From: Cladobotryum mycophilum
Lineage: Eukaryota > Ascomycota > Sordariomycetes > Hypocreales > Hypocreaceae
DNA length: 64,000 nt
NCBI GenBank assembly: GCA_036429605.1
Contig: JAVFKD010000016.1
Span: 558,001 to 622,000 of the forward strand
Reading direction: 5' to 3'
Shown here: piece by piece, positions 24,328-36,291 of the stretch
Layout of the letters: every line of letters starts with the position of its first letter
Position numbering within the stretch: position 1 is the first letter of the stretch
Made by a program: the position numbers and the translations under genes
Notes under the pieces: model-generated
The model's input: only the letters and a program-made list of their open reading frames with translations
Told to the model about the DNA's origin: nothing
Databases searched by the model: none

Positions 24328-24402
24328 TCACAGTGACAGTGACGGTGACAGTGACGGTGACAGTGAGAGAGTGAGATAAGAGAGAGAGAGAGAGAGAGAG
24401 AC
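24328..24402. repeat. GTGACA/GTGACG minisatellite followed by (AG)n
   Basis: Six-base units GTGACA/GTGACG alternate to about 24366; after a short interruption an AG run covers 24380-24402. Complementary sequences occur at 24953-24976 and 25216-25245. Confidence 0.85.
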
Positions 24403-25214
24403 GCATCATCAGCCGGACAGCCTAGCAAACGAAGAGCAAACGGAAGAGAAGCAACCCAACCAACATCCAAGCCAATCTACGGGCACCCTCCTCCATCAGC
24501 AGTAACATTCCGCCGCCGCCGCCGCCGTCGTCGTCGTACGCCGCCCCGGGGGACGCGCGAGAGAGAGACAGAGGATTGCAGCCCATCAAGCTTCCATTGC
24601 ATTTTTTTTTTTGACTGGACATGCATGTAAAAACGGTCACCGCTTTCAGAGGGAAGCGCCGTTGCTGCTACTGCGCACTGTTACAAGTAGAAATCCTGTT
24701 GCCTCCACTTCCATCCCCCATTGCCAACTCAACTGGTGGTCGTAATACCGGGGGAGTACTTGAATTGGTACCTACAGCCGCTGTACCAGGAAAGAAACCA
24801 CTGCCCAAAGCGTCTGTCCGTCCTTTGAAAGGGAAGGTATCCAATAATACGAATACCCGCACCTGGTATAAGTGGCTCGCCCCAGATAATTCCCACTTCT
24901 TCCCAGCTTTGCTTGTGCTCCGTACTATTATCTTTTCGCTTCTGTTCCTTTTACTGTCACTGTCACTGTCGCTGTCTTGTCTCCATTCTCTCGACGCCCG
25001 CGTGATCTGGACGACGATTTGCCACACCCCCCTTCCTTAGCAAGATAGCGAGAGAGAGGGAGAGAACATCAAGACAGAAACAATTCCATTAGTTCAAACT
25101 CCAATTCCAAGAGGCAAGTAGTAAACTACGCAAAAAATCACCCCCAAATCAAGACAAAACACATTTCCCTTTTCTGCAACCCAAGACTCTTTTTTTGTTT
25201 TAACCGCCTTGGTT

Positions 25215-25215
<1 letters not shown>

Positions 25216-25245
<30 letters not shown>
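25216..25245. repeat. (TC)n microsatellite
   Basis: About 14 CT units; a second shorter CT tract lies at 25592-25608. Confidence 0.9.
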
Positions 25246-25248
<3 letters not shown>

Positions 25249-26038
25249 CCTTGTTGCTTGCATTTGCATGTATGTACATCAGTTATATGTACAAGTCCTG
25301 TACGTATTCGTTGTAACTGCCTGGCTTGCTGCTGCTGCTGCTATGGTATGGAACCCAACAATCAAAAAAACACATGGACTTGTTGTTCCCACCGTCCAAC
25401 GCCTTCCGCACGCCCCCCAGCCCAGTTCCAGCCAGTCCAGCCCGAAACTTGGAGGCGAAATGGCCGGCATCTCCACCGACCGGCATAGTCCTGATTCATG
25501 GCCCCTTCTTCTCAGCCTCTCTTGCTGCTGCTTTCCCTCCCCTTGTTGGCACACCACACACCACAGTACACACCTACCGGAGTACCTCTTGTCTCTCTCT
25601 CTCTCTCTGTGCTTTGTTTATGTATGTTTGTTTCGGTCTTCTTCTCTTCTTTCCCTTTTTTGCTTTCGCCTTACATATAAAGCCTTGCGCCATTCCGTTC
25701 TTTCTGGCGGCCCCTCCCCCCCCATGCCGCAGATCTGCTGACCGTAACATTAAACAAACAGTTTTCTTTTTCATTTGATCTTGGGCTGTGCCGTCTCTTT
25801 TCTTCTTCTTTCTTCTATTTTCCTTTTTGGCGTCCGTCTTCAGTCACTTGCCTCTCTCCAAGCGTCTCTACTTAAAGCGATCTCCTATCCCGCAAAGCGT
25901 TCCGACCTCGTTTACACGATCTCGTCACCGACTTGGACTCAGCCCATCTCATCTCCCAAACGCAACCAACCTCGTGTCTCTCTCAACCACCAGCAATCTA
26001 AATCTACTACTTCCCACCACCTCTCTTAAACCGCCATC

Positions 26039-26332
26039 ATGCCTTCCAAGAAGCTCAGATGTACCGCCAAGGAGTGCAGGGAGCCCGCGCAGCGCATCGT
26101 CGGTGACTGCTCGTTCTGCAAGGGACACTTCTGCGGCAAGCATCGTCTATTAGAAGACCACAAGTGCACCGGTCTGGAAGACGTACGTTGCACCATCCGA
26201 GAACCCCGTATTCTACCGCTCCTTTTCTTCTTTAGTACTAACTTGTTCGTTTTGCAGTGCAAGAAGCAGTCTCACGAGCGAAATGCTGCCCAGCTAGAAG
26301 CCGAGCGAACACATGTCATTCGCGGCGTGTAA
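26039..26332 (+). CDS. Small AN1-type zinc-finger protein
   Basis: Exons 26039-26182 and 26258-26332; 72 aa. The 75-bp phase-0 intron has donor GTACGT, a perfect TACTAAC branch site at 26236-26242 and acceptor TTTTGCAG. The protein is almost entirely one AN1 finger: the cysteines of CTAKEC, CSFCKGHFC and then CGKHRLLEDHKC supply the two-zinc C/H pattern. A short basic/helical tail follows (KKQSHERNAAQLEAERTHVI). AN1 proteins of this size (Tmc1/Cuz1 relatives) bind Cdc48 or the proteasome in stress responses; that role is inferred. Without splicing, the frame also reads through the intron, which could mislead gene callers. Confidence 0.9.
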   Translation: MPSKKLRCTAKECREPAQRIVGDCSFCKGHFCGKHRLLEDHKCTGLEDVRCTIREPRILPLLFFFSTNLFVLQCKKQSHERNAAQLEAERTHVIRGV

Positions 26333-27625
26333 TCAAATCAACATCCTTTACAAACATCCATACCACCACCTCCTCCACCCAAATCTACTTCCCTCAGCCT
26401 CTCGCAAGGGGAACGATCCCACGCCGGGGGGTTCTCCCTTATCGCTTTGCCCCCTCCATGGTTACCTACCATTGCATTACAAGCAACCACTTATTTCACG
26501 CCCACTTATCATCACGAACTATGAATCACACGAACGAAACTCTTTTATTCCACGGCGGCAACGGAGGCAATGACGGGGAAAGGGAGAGGGATGATGACAT
26601 CTTCTCTTTTTTTGAGCGTTGGATATAACTTGGACGCCCAGAATTTTTTGTACATTTTCAGTTCACTTTTTTTTTAAGGTCTTTGACGGCGCGACCTCCA
26701 TATCGCGCGGGAGTACCGGTGCATTTTCTATTTTGGCAATGCCGGGGTTTGTTATTTATTCTTGCTTTTTTTGGTTCAACGTTTTTATCTTGTCATATTG
26801 GAGGGCGAAGCGGCGATGATTCGTTTTTGGCCTTTTGTCATTTTTTTTTTGAATATGAAATAAGAATTATCATTTTAAGATTTTTCATTCATGATTAAAT
26901 CCTTACTGAAACTAAAAAGAGGCCATGTATGTGTGTACGTGTGTGCGTCTCTATGAGTTGTTTTGTGAAGTGTTGCGTGATCGGACGCATGACTGGCCAC
27001 ATGTTTGATGAATCCCTGGAGGCATGCCAGATCTGGCGTTGCTGTTTTCGGGGGTGTGTGTCACACTCTTCCTCTTCTCTCCCCCAGACCCTGCGTGTTC
27101 CGCGGTATGTCTCTTGGCTCCGGGTCTTGGCATGCGGCCACCCTGTTCGGGGGGGGGCATCGTTGGACAGGGCAGAAATAAAGCCCAACCACCCCTCCAT
27201 CCATTATCAATCACTCCGGCGGGGTGGGGTAGGGGGAGAGAGAGAGCAAGCAGGAGAATCCAATAGGGGCAGGTCTTGTATTCAGTACAAGTATATAGTT
27301 ATATATAATGCTGGTACTACTGGAAGATAGGCTCCCAAAAAACATCCATGGATGAGCGGGCGGTCCAGCCGTTGAGTCCTAGTTTACTCTATGTACCGGG
27401 GAGGAGGGGGGCTGGATGAGAGAGGATGTGAGGAGAGAACAGGGTATTAAGGCATTATACACTAGATACTGGGGGAGAAGATAAAGGACGCTTCGGAGAA
27501 AAAAGAAAGAGACGGAGAGAGAGAGAGAGAGAGACAAGAGAGACAAAGCGAAGAGACAGAAATTAGTGCCAATAATGTTTTGACCGTTTGACCGTTTGGA
27601 GAGGGAAAAGCGCCAAGGTTTCGGT
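26333..27625. other. Convergent intergenic region, no gene seen
   Basis: Between the stop codons of the AN1 gene (+) and the endonuclease III gene (-). Holds T-rich 3'-UTR-like sequence to 26.9 kb and a GA repeat at 27515-27534. Confidence 0.4.
27515..27534. repeat. (GA)n microsatellite
   Basis: About nine GA units in the 3' flank of the endonuclease III gene. Confidence 0.8.
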
Positions 27626-29191
27626 CTACGTGGCCGAGGCACGGGTTCTTTTACGGCGGCCGGGCTGGGAGAAGTGGGAGGGCGTCAGCGAATTCGGATC
27701 TGCGGGTGCAGCCGTTGAGACTGCTGTCTCATGGAGCGCAACCTTGTTGGTGTTGTAGTAGTCGTCGTCGTCCTGCTCTTGCTTGACCGTATATTCCTCC
27801 TTGACGACGACTACTGCCGGTGCCGAAGCCGGTGCCGAAGCCGGTGCCGCCGCCGCCGCTGCTTCGACCTTTACCGTTGTTGTAGGAACTGATGCATCAT
27901 CCTCTTCCGTCTTAATCATCTCCATCTTGATTTTTCTTCTTCCTCTTCTTCCTCCTTCTCCATCTTGGTGTACTCCTCCCTCAGCCTCCTCCCCTCCAGA
28001 ACCTTCTTCCTCTCCGCCGCCCTGCACAGTCCCCGCAACCCGAGCTCGCACTCGCCGCACCGCCGTCCCACGGGCAGGCACACGGCCTGGCCCAGGCCGA
28101 CGAGCAGGCCGTTGATCTCGCGCCACCTGTCGGGCGGAAGCCAGGACTGCAGCGCCAGGCGGGTCTCCTCGGGGTTCTTGGTCTTGTTCCAGCCCCATAG
28201 GTTGGTGATGCGGTGGACGTGCACGTCCACGCCGATGCCCTCGGTGCGGTTCCAGGCCACGGAGAGGCAGAGGTAGGCCATCTTGGGGCCGACGCCGGGG
28301 AGGGAGGTGAGGCCTGGGATGGTGTCGGGTATGTCGCCGTTCCATTTGTCGCGGAGGATCTCGGCGGCCTGCTTGATGTATCTGTAAAAAAAAAGAACGA
28401 AAATTGTCAGCACGAATGGCTGGCAGAAGTGAGAAGAAAGAAAGAAAAATCGTAGAACAAACTTGGTCTTGTTATTGTGAAATCCTACAGCCCAAATCAT
28501 CTGGTTCAGCATGTCCGGCTCCACGGCCAGAACATTGTCCAGATTCAGACCTACGGGCGCCCCCGGTTTGTACGCGGGCAGTTCGGTCTGCAACCTCTTC
28601 ATGACCACCGCGTTGACCGTATCCTTTGTCTGGCTCGATAGCATGAGCGCTATGAGCGCATGGAACCTCTGATCTTTGGGCGAGGCGCTTCTATCCGCTA
28701 ATCGCTCGCAGCCCATTGTGTCCACTGCCGCGCCGTAGGCAGCTCCCCCGGCGCGCGCATCTTCCTCACGAGCTCGTACATTTCCTCCCAGTCCGATGGC
28801 GGCGACACGCTCGTCTCTCCAGTCTCGGCATCGGCCGTCTTTCGCGCAGGTTTGCGAGCACGCCGCGTCGTCGTCGTCGTCGCCTTCGTCTTGGTCTTGG
28901 CCGGAGGGGACGCAATCCCACCTAGGAACACATCCTCCTCTTCCAAGGGTTCTGCCTTCACATATTTCGCAGGTGAAACCGGTTCCGTCTTGCGCTTCTT
29001 GGGGGCGGCGAAACACTATCCTCGATATCGGGCGTTTGCGAGCTCGTCTTCTTGGACCCATTCGTTGCGCCTCCTGCAAAGGCAAACTTGGCAGCGAGTG
29101 ATCGCGTCGTGCGTCGCGGTGGTGGAGACGTCGAGCCAGCAGCGCGCTCAAAGAGCTTTGCCGTGTCTCTTGAGATTCTTGAAGGCCGCAT
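27626..29191 (-). CDS. NTH1: Endonuclease III homologue (bifunctional DNA glycosylase/AP lyase), three apparent frameshifts
   Basis: Base-excision repair enzyme removing oxidised pyrimidines; nuclear and often mitochondrial. Exons (minus) are 29191-28463 and 28381-27626, with an 81-bp phase-2 intron (donor GTTTGT). Corrected length is about 495 aa. It starts MRPSRISRDTAKLFERAAG. The core runs from DQRFHALIALMLSSQTKDTV to the helix-hairpin-helix LPGVGPKMAY (catalytic Lys) and GVDVHVHRITNLWGW (catalytic Asp). The four iron-sulfur cysteines lie in CLPVGRRCGECELGLRGLC. The frame breaks at a G5 run (29001-29005, where SPPPKKRKTEP is expected), a C5 run (28745-28749, where MRAPGGAAYGAAVDTMGC is expected) and a T5 run (27931-27935, in the tail). 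Each is repaired by one extra base. The catalytic core lies between the second and third break. The tail beyond the third break carries repeated SUMO consensus motifs. Confidence 0.88.
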
Positions 29192-29836
29192 CGTGAAACT
29201 ATAATTGGGCTTTCATTTTTGTTTTTTGTTTAAATATGGTGATAACAGGGAATTGTCAAGTTGGGCTCTTAGTAAAGGAGTTCTCGGCTCTCCACTGTGG
29301 CGTGTTGTTTCATCTCGCGGAACTACATCCGGGAATGGGAAGATGAGAAGACTATATACGTCCATCTAGCTCAAGTTTTGCCCTGTTGTCAACCATCAGT
29401 CGCTTTCCCAACAGAGGAAGACAACAGACAGAAATTTTATCACTGTAACTCCATCAAGTTTCTCTGCAGATTATCTTGATCAGTCGATATCCTATTTTAG
29501 ACATCTGGAATCGGATTGAGAAAAGGCTGTAGGGTAGCAAATGATCTGGAACAAATCAAGTTGATCAATGCAATAAGTTGCCAAAGGGCCCAGTCTATAC
29601 ATCCTGATTGACTTTGGTACATTGCTGCTGAATATTATTCCTAAGTGAATCCAACTTGGTTAGTTCTAATACAAGTGAATCACGGTAATTGGTTAACGCT
29701 GGTGGATGTAGAACCGAGGCCATCAAGGTACCAAGTTTGTATGATCCATTTATTAGACCAAGGTCGATTTTGCCCTTGCTAAGATTTTTCTAATCTGCTT
29801 GAACATACTTAGTTTTACATTCTTCATACACTCCAT
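29192..29836. other. Intergenic, no gene seen
   Basis: Upstream of the endonuclease III gene and downstream of the formaldehyde dehydrogenase gene, both on the minus strand. AT-rich, no coding support. Confidence 0.4.
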
Positions 29837-31262
29837 TACAGAGTGCGGGAGTCAACAACAGCACGAATGCAGTCTCCCTGCTTCATGACCTCGAAGGCGT
29901 TGTTGATCTCGCCCAGCGTCTTTCGGTGTGTGATGAACTCATCCACCTTCAAATCACCATTGAGATAATCATCAACGAGACTAGGCAACTGGGTGCGGCC
30001 CTTGACACCACCAAAGGCAGAACCCTTCCAAATGCGGCCAGTGACGAGTTGGAATGCTAAACAGAGTTGTTAATACAGCAAACGGACAGACGGATCTAGA
30101 ATATAACTTACGTCGGGTGGCAATCTCTTGACCAGCAGCTGCGACACCAATGATGATGCTCTGGCCCCAACCCTTGTGGCAAGCCTCGAGGGCCGCTCGC
30201 ATGACACCAACGTTGCCTGTGCAGTCAAAAGTGTAATCGCAGCCGCCATCGGTCATCTCAATCAACTTCTCAACAATCGTTTGTCCCTTCAAGTCGTTGG
30301 GGTTCACAAAGTCGGTGGCGCCAAACTTCTTTGCCCACTCCTCCTTGGTAGGGTTGACATCGACCACAATAATCTTGCCCGCCTTGTTGATGACGGCTCC
30401 CTGAACAACCGAGAGACCGACGCAGCCAGCACCAAAGATGGCAATGTTGGAGCCCTCCTCAACGTTGGCAGTGACTCGTGCGGCGCCGTAACCAGTGGTG
30501 ATACCGCAGCCAAGCAGACATGTCCTGTCCATGGGAGCATCGGGTCGGACGGCCACAACGGAGATATCCGCAAGAACAGTGTACTGAGAGAAAGTTGATG
30601 TGCCCATGAAGTGAAGAAGGTCCTTGCCCTTGCACTTGAAGCGGCTGGTGCCGTCGGGCATGACACCCTTACCTTGGGTGGCTCGAATCTTGCCACAAAG
30701 GTTGGTCTTGCCAGACTTGCAGAACTTGCACTCCTTGCATTCTGGGGTGCTAGATGGAGGTTAGTGTTACACCGTTTGATTTGATGAAAGGGGCTTCTTA
30801 CTAGAGGGCAATGACGTGGTCACCAGGCTTCACGTTTGTGACACCTTCGCCAACAGACTCGACAATACCAGCACCCTCGTGTCCCAGGATGACAGGGAAA
30901 GCACCCTCAGGGTCCTTTCCGGAGAGAGTATATGCATCTATCTCAGTTAGCTATGACCTGTCATTGAGTGAGTTATTGCTGAGTGATTGGCTTACCTGTG
31001 TGGCAGACACCAGTGTAGTAAATCTGAACACGGACTTCGTGGGCCTTGGGAGGAGCGACTTCAACATCCTCAATACTCAACTCCTTCCCGGCCTCCCAGG
31101 CAACGGCGGCCTTGCAGATGATTGTCTAGTGACTCCATAGTCAGTCGAGAATTGCGTGAACATTCAACCAAGGTGGGGTTGCTGAGCATGGAGGGGTATT
31201 TTTTCCCTGAGAGAAACATGACGTTTGGAATTGCATTTTACCTTTCCAACAGTATCGGCCAT
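29837..31262 (-). CDS. FDH1: S-(hydroxymethyl)glutathione dehydrogenase / class III alcohol dehydrogenase
   Basis: Oxidises S-hydroxymethylglutathione (formaldehyde detoxification) and reduces S-nitrosoglutathione; cytosolic, zinc- and NAD-dependent. Exons (minus) are 31262-31242, 31125-30996, 30937-30802, 30749-30112 and 30056-29837; introns are 116, 58, 52 and 55 bp. About 381 aa, starting MADTVGK. Catalytic zinc ligands are in TGVCHTDAYTLSG and GHEGAG. The structural zinc cysteines are in TPECKECKFCKSGKTNLC. The NAD-binding loop is FGAGCVGLSVVQGA. The protein ends DCIRAVVDSRTL. My base count of the last exon came out one short of frame (near 29880), which I could not resolve by eye; it may be a counting slip. 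Its promoter is shared with the divergent Nup85 gene. Confidence 0.93.
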
Positions 31263-32407
31263 TGTTTGAAAAACGCTATTGACAAGAGTTTTTGAAACTG
31301 TTATTGACAAAGTAGAGGTTAGTTGAGCTTATAGAGAGACCGAAAGTCGGAAGCTTTAAAGGTGGAGTGTGTCTTTAATACCTTGAATATCCGCTGGTGT
31401 TTTGCCGCATAAAGGGAAGCAACACCCCGAACGTATCCGAAGCCAGAGGTTTCCCCGCTACAGCCGTGGTGGAGATACTTTAGATACGCCCCGCGCTGAG
31501 CAAAAACACGAAGCGGGCGGCTACTAACAACACCAACTCTGCTCCGTATGTGGAGATAGGTGATAAAAACCTGCCGCCGAATCTCTGCAGCGGATTAATT
31601 TTTGTATTAACGGACGTCTCGGATAGCATCGTCAACTGACCGGAACGATTCCGACTCTAATAAGATGTTACTGAATATTGTGGATAACTGTGTAAGCTCG
31701 CCATTGAGCTGAATGGAATGATCAAACAGCCGAGGCCATAAAACATGGAGAGCCTGATATTTATCTTGATTTTTTCTTCTTTTTCTTCTCTCCCAATTCT
31801 GCTTTAAAAAATAGAAACAAGTGACTAATACTAGAAAATTGCTGCAACTATTTCTTCAACATGTGCATTATATGTGTTGGACTTCAACACACATCCGCAA
31901 TACTACTAGTAGATATATAGCTTTAGGTCAGAGTTTGCTGGCGAGTTACTACACCGATATATTCAATGCATTAAACTGCAACTGTTACTACAACTCCTTA
32001 CGACGGTAAAAGTGTTTTGTCACAGTCAGAAATTAACTTGTCTTTTCCTCAAGAAAGCATTCAATAGAGCACTTAGATAATAGCTGTCGTCATACTTAGA
32101 TAATCACTGCCCTAGCAAGCTGAGAAGAGTTCGGTGAGGGTCGGTGACAGCCGGCTGAATCTCGGATCGCATTCACCTGTCGCGACAGCTCCAAAAATAT
32201 CCCGACGCGTGCTCTGCCTTTGCTGTGAATTGGCATAACGGCAATCATTCACGAATTGCGTCGACTCTTGCATCGCCCTGCCATAAGTTTCAATACGACA
32301 CATGTCGGATAGCCCTTGAAAACCCAGCGCTTGTGACTGTCGACTGTCACTGGTCCTGCCAAGGAATTCATTCTGGAAAGCTAGGAGATCGAATAGCAAC
32401 AACAATC
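31263..32407. promoter_or_regulatory. Divergent promoter region between FDH1 (-) and NUP85 (+)
   Basis: 1.15 kb without a supported gene. One CTCCGTA at 31542-31548. CT-rich stretch near 31775-31800. No TATA box is clear on either side. Confidence 0.45.
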
Positions 32408-35400
32408 ATGGCGTTCAGATTCATGGTCGAGTCTAGCCCGGCGTCGAACGCAGGGCCCGCCACACCAGACAGAAGAGGAAACCGTACCTTTGGTTACTCG
32501 CAATATGACGACTCTCCATCCATGACACCCGCGGAACCTCCGCCATCCTCTACAGCGTCCTTTACTCCAGCTGGTGCCCCGACGAATTCTTTTCTTGGCA
32601 GCTCCGTCCTGGGTCCCTTCGATGGTAAATTCAGCACCAACTCAGGCCCCACGAGAAGTTTGTTTGGCCGAAGCGATGTGTCGAATGCACCCCTTGGACG
32701 CTCCATACGAGGAAGACCACCCCCATCAGGATTGAGCAGACAATTCACCGCCGATGATGCAGACGAAGACGCCGAAGGAGAGGATATAGATGCAGAGGGA
32801 GAGGATGAGATGCCACCGCTTAGAGGAAGCGTGTTTCAACCGACGCATGCAGCACCCCGTACCCACACCTATGCCCACACCCAGGACGAAGCCTACGAGG
32901 ATTTTACATTGGACGTTGATGCCGAGATGGAACGATATATCGACCAAGACATGAGTGCGGATATTAGGGGCCACGAAGAAGAAGACATGAGCCAGGCGTT
33001 ATCCGAAGACGGCGACTTGTTTCTCAACATGCGACATGACGATCGTCCCTACGGTCAACCCATCATTGGCGAGGAAGATGACATGATGATGTTAAACACA
33101 CCGGCAGCAACGGCCAGGGTTCGCAAGGAAGCCGAGAACATATTCAAAAGATCAGTGCACTTTAGTGCTTCTACGATAAACCGCGAGCTGCAATTTGGCA
33201 CCATCGCAAAGGACATCTACACACAGCAGGAACCGGCCAGAATAACCGAATCGTCCGACTTGATTCTCAAGACCGAGGATCTGGTGTGCAAACTCTATGA
33301 TGACGGCGTTGGAACCCAAGAAGATAGCGAAAAACTAGAGAGTTCCCTGGCCGACATCACATTTAAACTTATCAGAGTGTGGACGGATTATGTCGAGGAG
33401 TTGCCGCCGCCAGAAGGCGAAGACTTGGCCACCATTGGACCTGGGGTTGATGCAGAGCCGTTTGAAAAAGCTGCATATGTTGCTCACTTGATATTACGCA
33501 TGCACCATACCCGCTTCGAGTCGCAGATGGACCTAGATCAGACACCGCCCCTACCCGAGATCCTCTTCGACTGGATGCAGCTTAGTCACAACCTCTACCC
33601 CGATCAGATCCGAGAAATTTCTCGATACAAGCCAAGCCCTGCATGTCACAGTCTATACTGGCAAACCCTCCGAAATGCCCTGCTGCGAGGCGATGCGAAT
33701 GGAGCAAAGCAGCTACTGAAGAACGCTGGCTGGGAGCATGTTCGTAAAGGGGCCCGTATAGACAAGGCTTATATGGGCAAGGCCCTGGAGAATGTACGAA
33801 GATTTGTGGACGCCACTTGCGAAATGCTTGATCAGTGTCCTGCCACAAAGAATGATTGGGATATCTTCAATAGCAGCTGGACTCTGTTCCGAGTGCAGGC
33901 ACGTGGCTCCCTAGATAGACTTACCCTCTTTGCTGAGGGCAGGGATACCAGCCTCCTTGATTCTATCGACGGCCAGTCGGAATCCATGTCAAATATGGCA
34001 AGGAAAGCATCGAGCCAAATCCCATGGGACATTTACGAGAACTTGCAGACCGTATATGGCATTGTTCTTGGAGACACTGAAGCCATTTTGGAAACAGCGC
34101 AGGATTGGTGTGAAGCAACAATAGGTCTGTTTGGTTGGTGGGATGAGGGGAGTCAGCGCCCAAAGAACATGGGACTATCGCAATCCCTAGGTTTCGGGGC
34201 TTCGGCAGCGCCGTTTGGCAGCGGAGACTCTGACAGTTACTTTGAGCGCCTCGTTACTGTTTTCCATCAAGTAGTCAACTACGGGTTGAGTCCAAATGCG
34301 ATGAACCCCGTCGAAGTTGCGATTGCATCGGCTTTCGAGGGCAACGTCAACGCGGTCATAGGATGTCTGCGAACATGGTCACTTCCTGTGGCCTGTTCAG
34401 TTGCCGAAATAGCTTCTCTTGGACAGTGGCTTCCTAGGCCAGAGCCAGTGAAGAAACAGTCCTCCGACGCCCTGGACATGGATGACTTGATGCTTCTTGG
34501 AATCGCCCAACCCTCCAGTGACGACACAGAAGGCATCAAAGACACCACCCTGGTGATTTATGCTCGGGAGCTCGCTGGAATTGACAATCTCTCGCCGCAG
34601 CGAGATGGCTGGGAGATGGCAATTCAAGTGCTTGGACGGATGGATGTGCCGGAAAAGTCGGAAGAGACCGTTGGCGAGCTGCTACGAGACCTTTTGGCTA
34701 CCTTGGACGAAAATTCAAGCTCGACCGTGGATAAGATGTGGAGGATATTGGGTGATCTCGGCATGATGAATTATGCCGAAGAGACAGCTGAGGTTTGTAC
34801 TCCTCCTATTTCTCGAACCGTGATTAAGCTAACATGCTATGCAGACATTTGCAGAGATTCTATCAAAGGAGTCACACCGATATGGCGAGGCCCTTTGGTA
34901 CTTTGCACTCTCTCATCGTACAGATAGGGTGCGCGAGGTCTTGAACCTCCTCATGTCCTACTCGCTGGTTCAGTCAACCGTGTATCCCGCCGAGAAGGAT
35001 TTGGATGAGGACCTCAAAAACTTGCTTCGAAAGCGAACCGAAACGCTCGAGGAACGTGCCAAGCAGGATTTGGAGGCGGCACAGCTGCTGGGCCGCATGC
35101 TCAGTGGATACGCTACATTGCGCAAGTTCTACGAGGTTCGCGATCAAATCAAGCCCGAGGAGACATCGCCATCCAAGGCACTGGCTCTGAGGAAGCAGGC
35201 TGCCTTTGCGCTCGTGGCGGTTGTCTCAAGCTCTAGCGACAACATTCGTGGCGGCCTGTATGACGAGACTAGGGATGCTGTGGTGAGCGAGGACTTCCTC
35301 CTTGCGCTGCTTGGTGAGGCTACAGTATTTATCAACCAGTCACCTTCCATCATCTCACTGGAGCAAATCGACGTTCTTTTGAAAGCGGTGGAGGATATCC

Positions 35401-35732
35401 AGACAGTGGGCTCCCGCGTGTACGAGACATGCGAGGAATTTTTCAATCTGGTACTCTCATCAGGTCAAGGCCTCAAGGGCTCGACCCCACAGGATCTGAT
35501 GAGGTCGACAAATCTTGGTGCCAGCTTCATGATGAGTGGTGGCTCATTACTAGCGAGTCATATGCAAAAGTCGGTAATGGGAGGCGGAAAGGTGAATAGG
35601 GGATGGGACTGGAGGAAAGGGATGATGGCCAACAGCAAGGGAGAAGACGTGCTTCGAAAACTGCGCTTGGGTCTGGCAAAAGACCTGGCGGCGCTGTGGT
35701 TGGAAGATGCAGACGGGGTTGCCATGTACTAG
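32408..35732 (+). CDS. NUP85: Nucleoporin Nup85 (Y-complex scaffold subunit)
   Basis: Structural member of the Nup84/Nup107 Y-complex of the nuclear pore. Exons are 32408-34792 and 34845-35732; the intron is 52 bp (GTTTGT...GCTAAC...GCAG), phase 0. The product is 1,090 aa. The first ATG with good context is 32408 (MAFRFMVESSPASN). Residues 1-210 are low-complexity and acidic (DADEDAEGEDIDAEGEDE), a disordered head longer than in yeast. From about residue 240 (ATARVRKEAENIFKRSVHFS) the rest is all-helical, as in the Nup85 alpha-solenoid, with PLPEILFDWMQLSHNLYPDQ and HRYGEALWYFALSHRTDRVR as recognisable blocks. The protein ends LAALWLEDADGVAMY. Confidence 0.88.
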
Positions 35733-36291
35733 AGGGCGTGGCGAGGGAATTATTGGGACTGTATGAACTTGATAATATGAGGCTACAAAAAAAGAAACGA
35801 GGATGATGAGGGAGGGGGGGAAGGGTTACTCGCGCGGTGTGTAGGATATGTAGATGTTGTGATTTTTGATATTCATGGGCATCATCATGCACTGGGTGGC
35901 TCAAAGGTTTTATAGTAGATGCCATAAGGCGATTCTCATGCCTATTGTGTTGCAACGTTGTGAGAGGTCGGGAGTCTTGTGATGGATTTTTGTTATAATT
36001 ATGGACTGATGAGGATATGTATTTCATTATAGCACATCCATGGATCCCATCTCAGACCATTCATCCCACATGCTTCATCCACTAGAATGTCACCGTAGCA
36101 GCCATGTCTCCCCCGCTAAATGTTCACAGCTGAAGGTGGAGACAATGCCCCGCCAGCTCATCGTCCCCAATCCGATACCGCGCATTTACAATTCGTGGGA
36201 TGATTCATACTCTTAAAACTGAAACTCGCCCCCTGGAGTTTTCATCAAATAATAGCATCAATTGAACTTGGCAAGCCGCTCTAGAGGTGTC
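35733..36291. other. Intergenic, upstream of the aconitase gene
   Basis: No gene seen. The plus strand is G-rich just after the Nup85 stop; the last 100 bp before the aconitase start contain no obvious TATA box. Confidence 0.4.

Larger units (their letters stand above)
21424..26038. other. 4.6 kb gene-poor, repeat-rich region upstream of the AN1 zinc-finger gene
   Basis: No supported gene on either strand. It holds GTTT, ACAT, GTGACA, GA and CT repeats and many poly-T and poly-G/C stretches. From about 25.75 kb to 26.03 kb the plus strand is strongly CT-rich, as in a long pyrimidine-rich 5' leader of the gene starting at 26039. Confidence 0.45.

Noticed and set aside
24621..25778. Several overlapping 100-175-codon frames
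   Set aside because: They arise from CT and TC repeats and give runs of Leu/Ser or Phe; all frames are similarly open.
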